Source: Dacryopinax spathularia (Eukaryota; Basidiomycota; Dacrymycetes; Dacrymycetales; Dacrymycetaceae). From it: DNA of 64,000 nucleotides. The notes below the pieces were generated by a model. It saw only the letters and a program-made list of their open reading frames with translations. It searched no databases and was not told where the DNA came from. Where the stretch lies: NCBI GenBank assembly GCA_037974965.1, contig JBBPFI010000002.1, positions 1,674,001-1,738,000 of the forward strand. Reading direction: 5' to 3'. Shown one piece after another: positions 62,271 through 64,000 of the stretch. Each line of letters begins with the position of its first letter. Position 1 is the stretch's first letter. The position numbers and the translations under genes were made by a program.

Positions 62271-64000
62271 TCACTCAGCCATCGTATCCGATCTCCGTTT
62301 CAGACCCGCATGCATCCCCTGCCCTTGCCCCTGCTGCTGCCCTTGCTGCTGCTGCTGGCGATACACAGTGTTGCCACTCGTGAACGCCGTCCCGCCTCCA
62401 CCAGAGTATCTCGTAGCCGGCTTGGGAGGTGCCCTCTGTCATTGTGTGAGCACACCGTTCACCCCGAGGGAAGAAGTGTGGAGGAGACGTACGGAAGCAC
62501 CAACATCAAAGTGGAACCCTCCCAGGTCGTTCGGGTCGGGTATCTCGCTGCTTCCCCTCGCATATCCCCCCGCTTGCTGGCGCTGCTGATCCGCATGGTT
62601 CGTCCCATCGCTCGAACGTTGCCCACTTCCTCCGCTGCCGTAGTCGTTACCCCTTCTCTGCGGAGTGCTCGTAAACCCTGGCCGGTCGGGGTTCTGCACG
62701 TTATAGACTACAAAGCCGTCGTTCGTTTCCTGCGCTCGGCTGTTCGGGGTGGTCTGGACTTTTATCATGGAGAGACGTTTGACGCTGCTGGTGCTTGTTG
62801 CGGGTCTGTTGTTGCTCGGAGTTGCTGGAGGCAAGGTCGTGGTCGTACGGGCTGGCGTGCGAGGGGCCACAGCAGATATATTGGATGCGGGAGAGGGACG
62901 ACCAGCTGCGCGGTTCGTCGAAGTGGTAGGAGCTGACACTGATGGTCGAGTAGTGGTAGTGTTATTCGTAGTGGTATGATTGTCGTTCGAACGGAGATTA
63001 TACCGACCAGGCGTGGGCTGAGGTCGAGACTGCTGAGGGGCTTGCGGCTGCTGCTGCTGCTGTTGTTGTTGTTGCTGCTGCTGCTGATGCTGCTGCTGTC
63101 GGACAGGCTGAACGCTCTGTTGCCGCTGCGGCATGACTTGCTGTTGGACGGGCTGTGGCTCAGGCTGCTGGTATTGCTGCGCAGGCTCGGCAGTCTGAGC
63201 TCTTTGTTGCTGCTGCTGCTGAGCCTCTTGTTGTTGCTGCAGTTGACGTTCACGATATCTCTGCTGAGCCAGTTCGCGAGCCTTTTGGCGTGCTTGTACA
63301 TCAGCGTTCGTTTGCTGAGCCTGCTGAGCTTGAGGCTGCATTGTATGCGCTCTTGTTGGTGGTGGTGCAGGAACAGGCTGACGAGAGGGCGGTCCAAGAG
63401 CAGCCCGGGCTGATTGGGCTGGTGGGTTCACCGTGTTCCTGAGCAGAGGTCAGTAGAGGCCTGACATTCTGACCGCGTGAACATACGCTCGCGACACCGG
63501 ACGACTCTCCACATCCGTAGAGGTCTCCACTTCGAGCGGCCGATCCTCATCCATGTAGATTGCACCAGCCTCCAGATCCACCTGCGCAAAGAGTGATTCG
63601 TCCTCAATGCCGAAGTCGAACGTAGCGTCGTTACTGGTATCCGGAGAGGGCAATCGCGTCTCCGGGTCAGGCTTGATGAGAGCGGGTGTTGTATGCGCGC
63701 GAGTTTGCGGTCTGATGGGTACGGGATTGGGCCGCGAGGTGTTTGAATTCATAGGATTGGACGGTCCGGCTACTTGCATGTTTCGGACGGAGTCCGTCGA
63801 GGTATCGTATTCCGGACGGCGATACAGTTCGTTCATGTCGATCTTTTTAGGCTGTAATGGCGGGTCAGGGGGGTATATGCGCGGAGATGATGGTACGCAC
63901 AGGGGGTAGCTTGATATTCTTCACCTGGTCAACGTAGGTCTTATCATACAGACAATTTCCCAGCAGGTTGCCAAAGTTACGCAGCGTGCGCTTCAGGGCA
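62271..64000 (-). CDS. RAD52: RAD52 recombination protein, C-terminal part (5' end beyond window)
   Basis: Visible exons: 64000 (partial)-63901, 63851-63487, 63438-62493 and 62435-62271. The first visible residues LKRTLRNFGNLLGNCLYDKT are the end of the conserved RAD52 single-strand-annealing domain, followed by the usual KIDMNELYRRPEY. Next comes an acidic patch (about 63540-63610; FDFGIEDESLFAQVDLEAG) that may bind RPA, then a long Gln-rich tail with 13 glutamines in a row near 63050-63090. The C-terminus reads RAPPKPATRYSGGGG and ends GLKRRSDTMAE; splicing the last intron (62436-62492) was preferred because it recovers this basic, Rad52-like tail. RAD52 loads Rad51 and anneals single strands in double-strand-break repair. 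The N-terminal ring domain lies outside the window. Confidence 0.88.
63040..63260 (-). repeat. polyglutamine-coding CAG/CAA tract in RAD52
   Basis: Plus-strand runs of CTGCTGTTG code glutamine on the minus strand: a pure run of 13 near 63050-63090 and shorter runs to 63260. Codons are mixed CAG/CAA, which slows length change compared with a pure CAG run. Confidence 0.9.

Overview
The window is a stretch of fungal nuclear DNA, almost certainly from a basidiomycete. Its genes are cut by many short introns (mostly 48-60 nt, GT-AG with a few GC-AG), intergenic gaps are short, and one gene is an orthologue of Rrm4, the endosomal mRNA carrier known from Ustilago and other basidiomycetes. All models were spliced by hand; each complete model keeps one frame and ends on its own stop. 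Exact splice sites are predictions.

Layout. 1-2010: a 2-kb near-perfect palindrome (arms about 850 bp) cut by the window edge. 2243-35019: a conserved housekeeping block with UTP6, a cyclophilin, a sugar transporter, GFA1 (copy A), the telomere-capping protein STN1, a 91-residue CYSTM-type cysteine-rich protein, a Fus3/Kss1-type MAP kinase, ERG6, CWC26/BUD13, an mpaB/latex-clearing-like (DUF2236) protein, a second GFA1 (copy B, inverted), an alpha/beta hydrolase, a long SEL1-like protein with a likely mitochondrial presequence, RRM4, and a second mitochondrial SEL1-like protein.

36567-57971: about 21 kb holding seven paralogues (called P1-P7 here) of a protein family I do not recognise. The proteins are mostly disordered and share short blocks: a basic start, an L-S...F-R-R-[IL]-S block, D-[IV]-F-G-P, and in five copies a PRIYPK block followed by C-x6-C-P-C. 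Several copies are bracketed by an inverted repeat of about 110 bp (called R here) built from CATTCC and ACGCGT words; P3 has a good copy at both ends. P1 and P2 share a near-identical 675-bp promoter plus exon 1, while their second exons have diverged strongly. This gene-plus-R arrangement is the most unusual thing in the window.

58782-64000: a HET-C-like secretory protein with a 9-nt micro-exon, and the 3' part of RAD52 (cut by the window end) with a polyglutamine tract. From about 28.9 kb rightward a 9-mer, GCGCATATA, recurs about 22 times in promoters, introns and reading frames, mostly in the sense direction of the gene; I found none in the first 28 kb.
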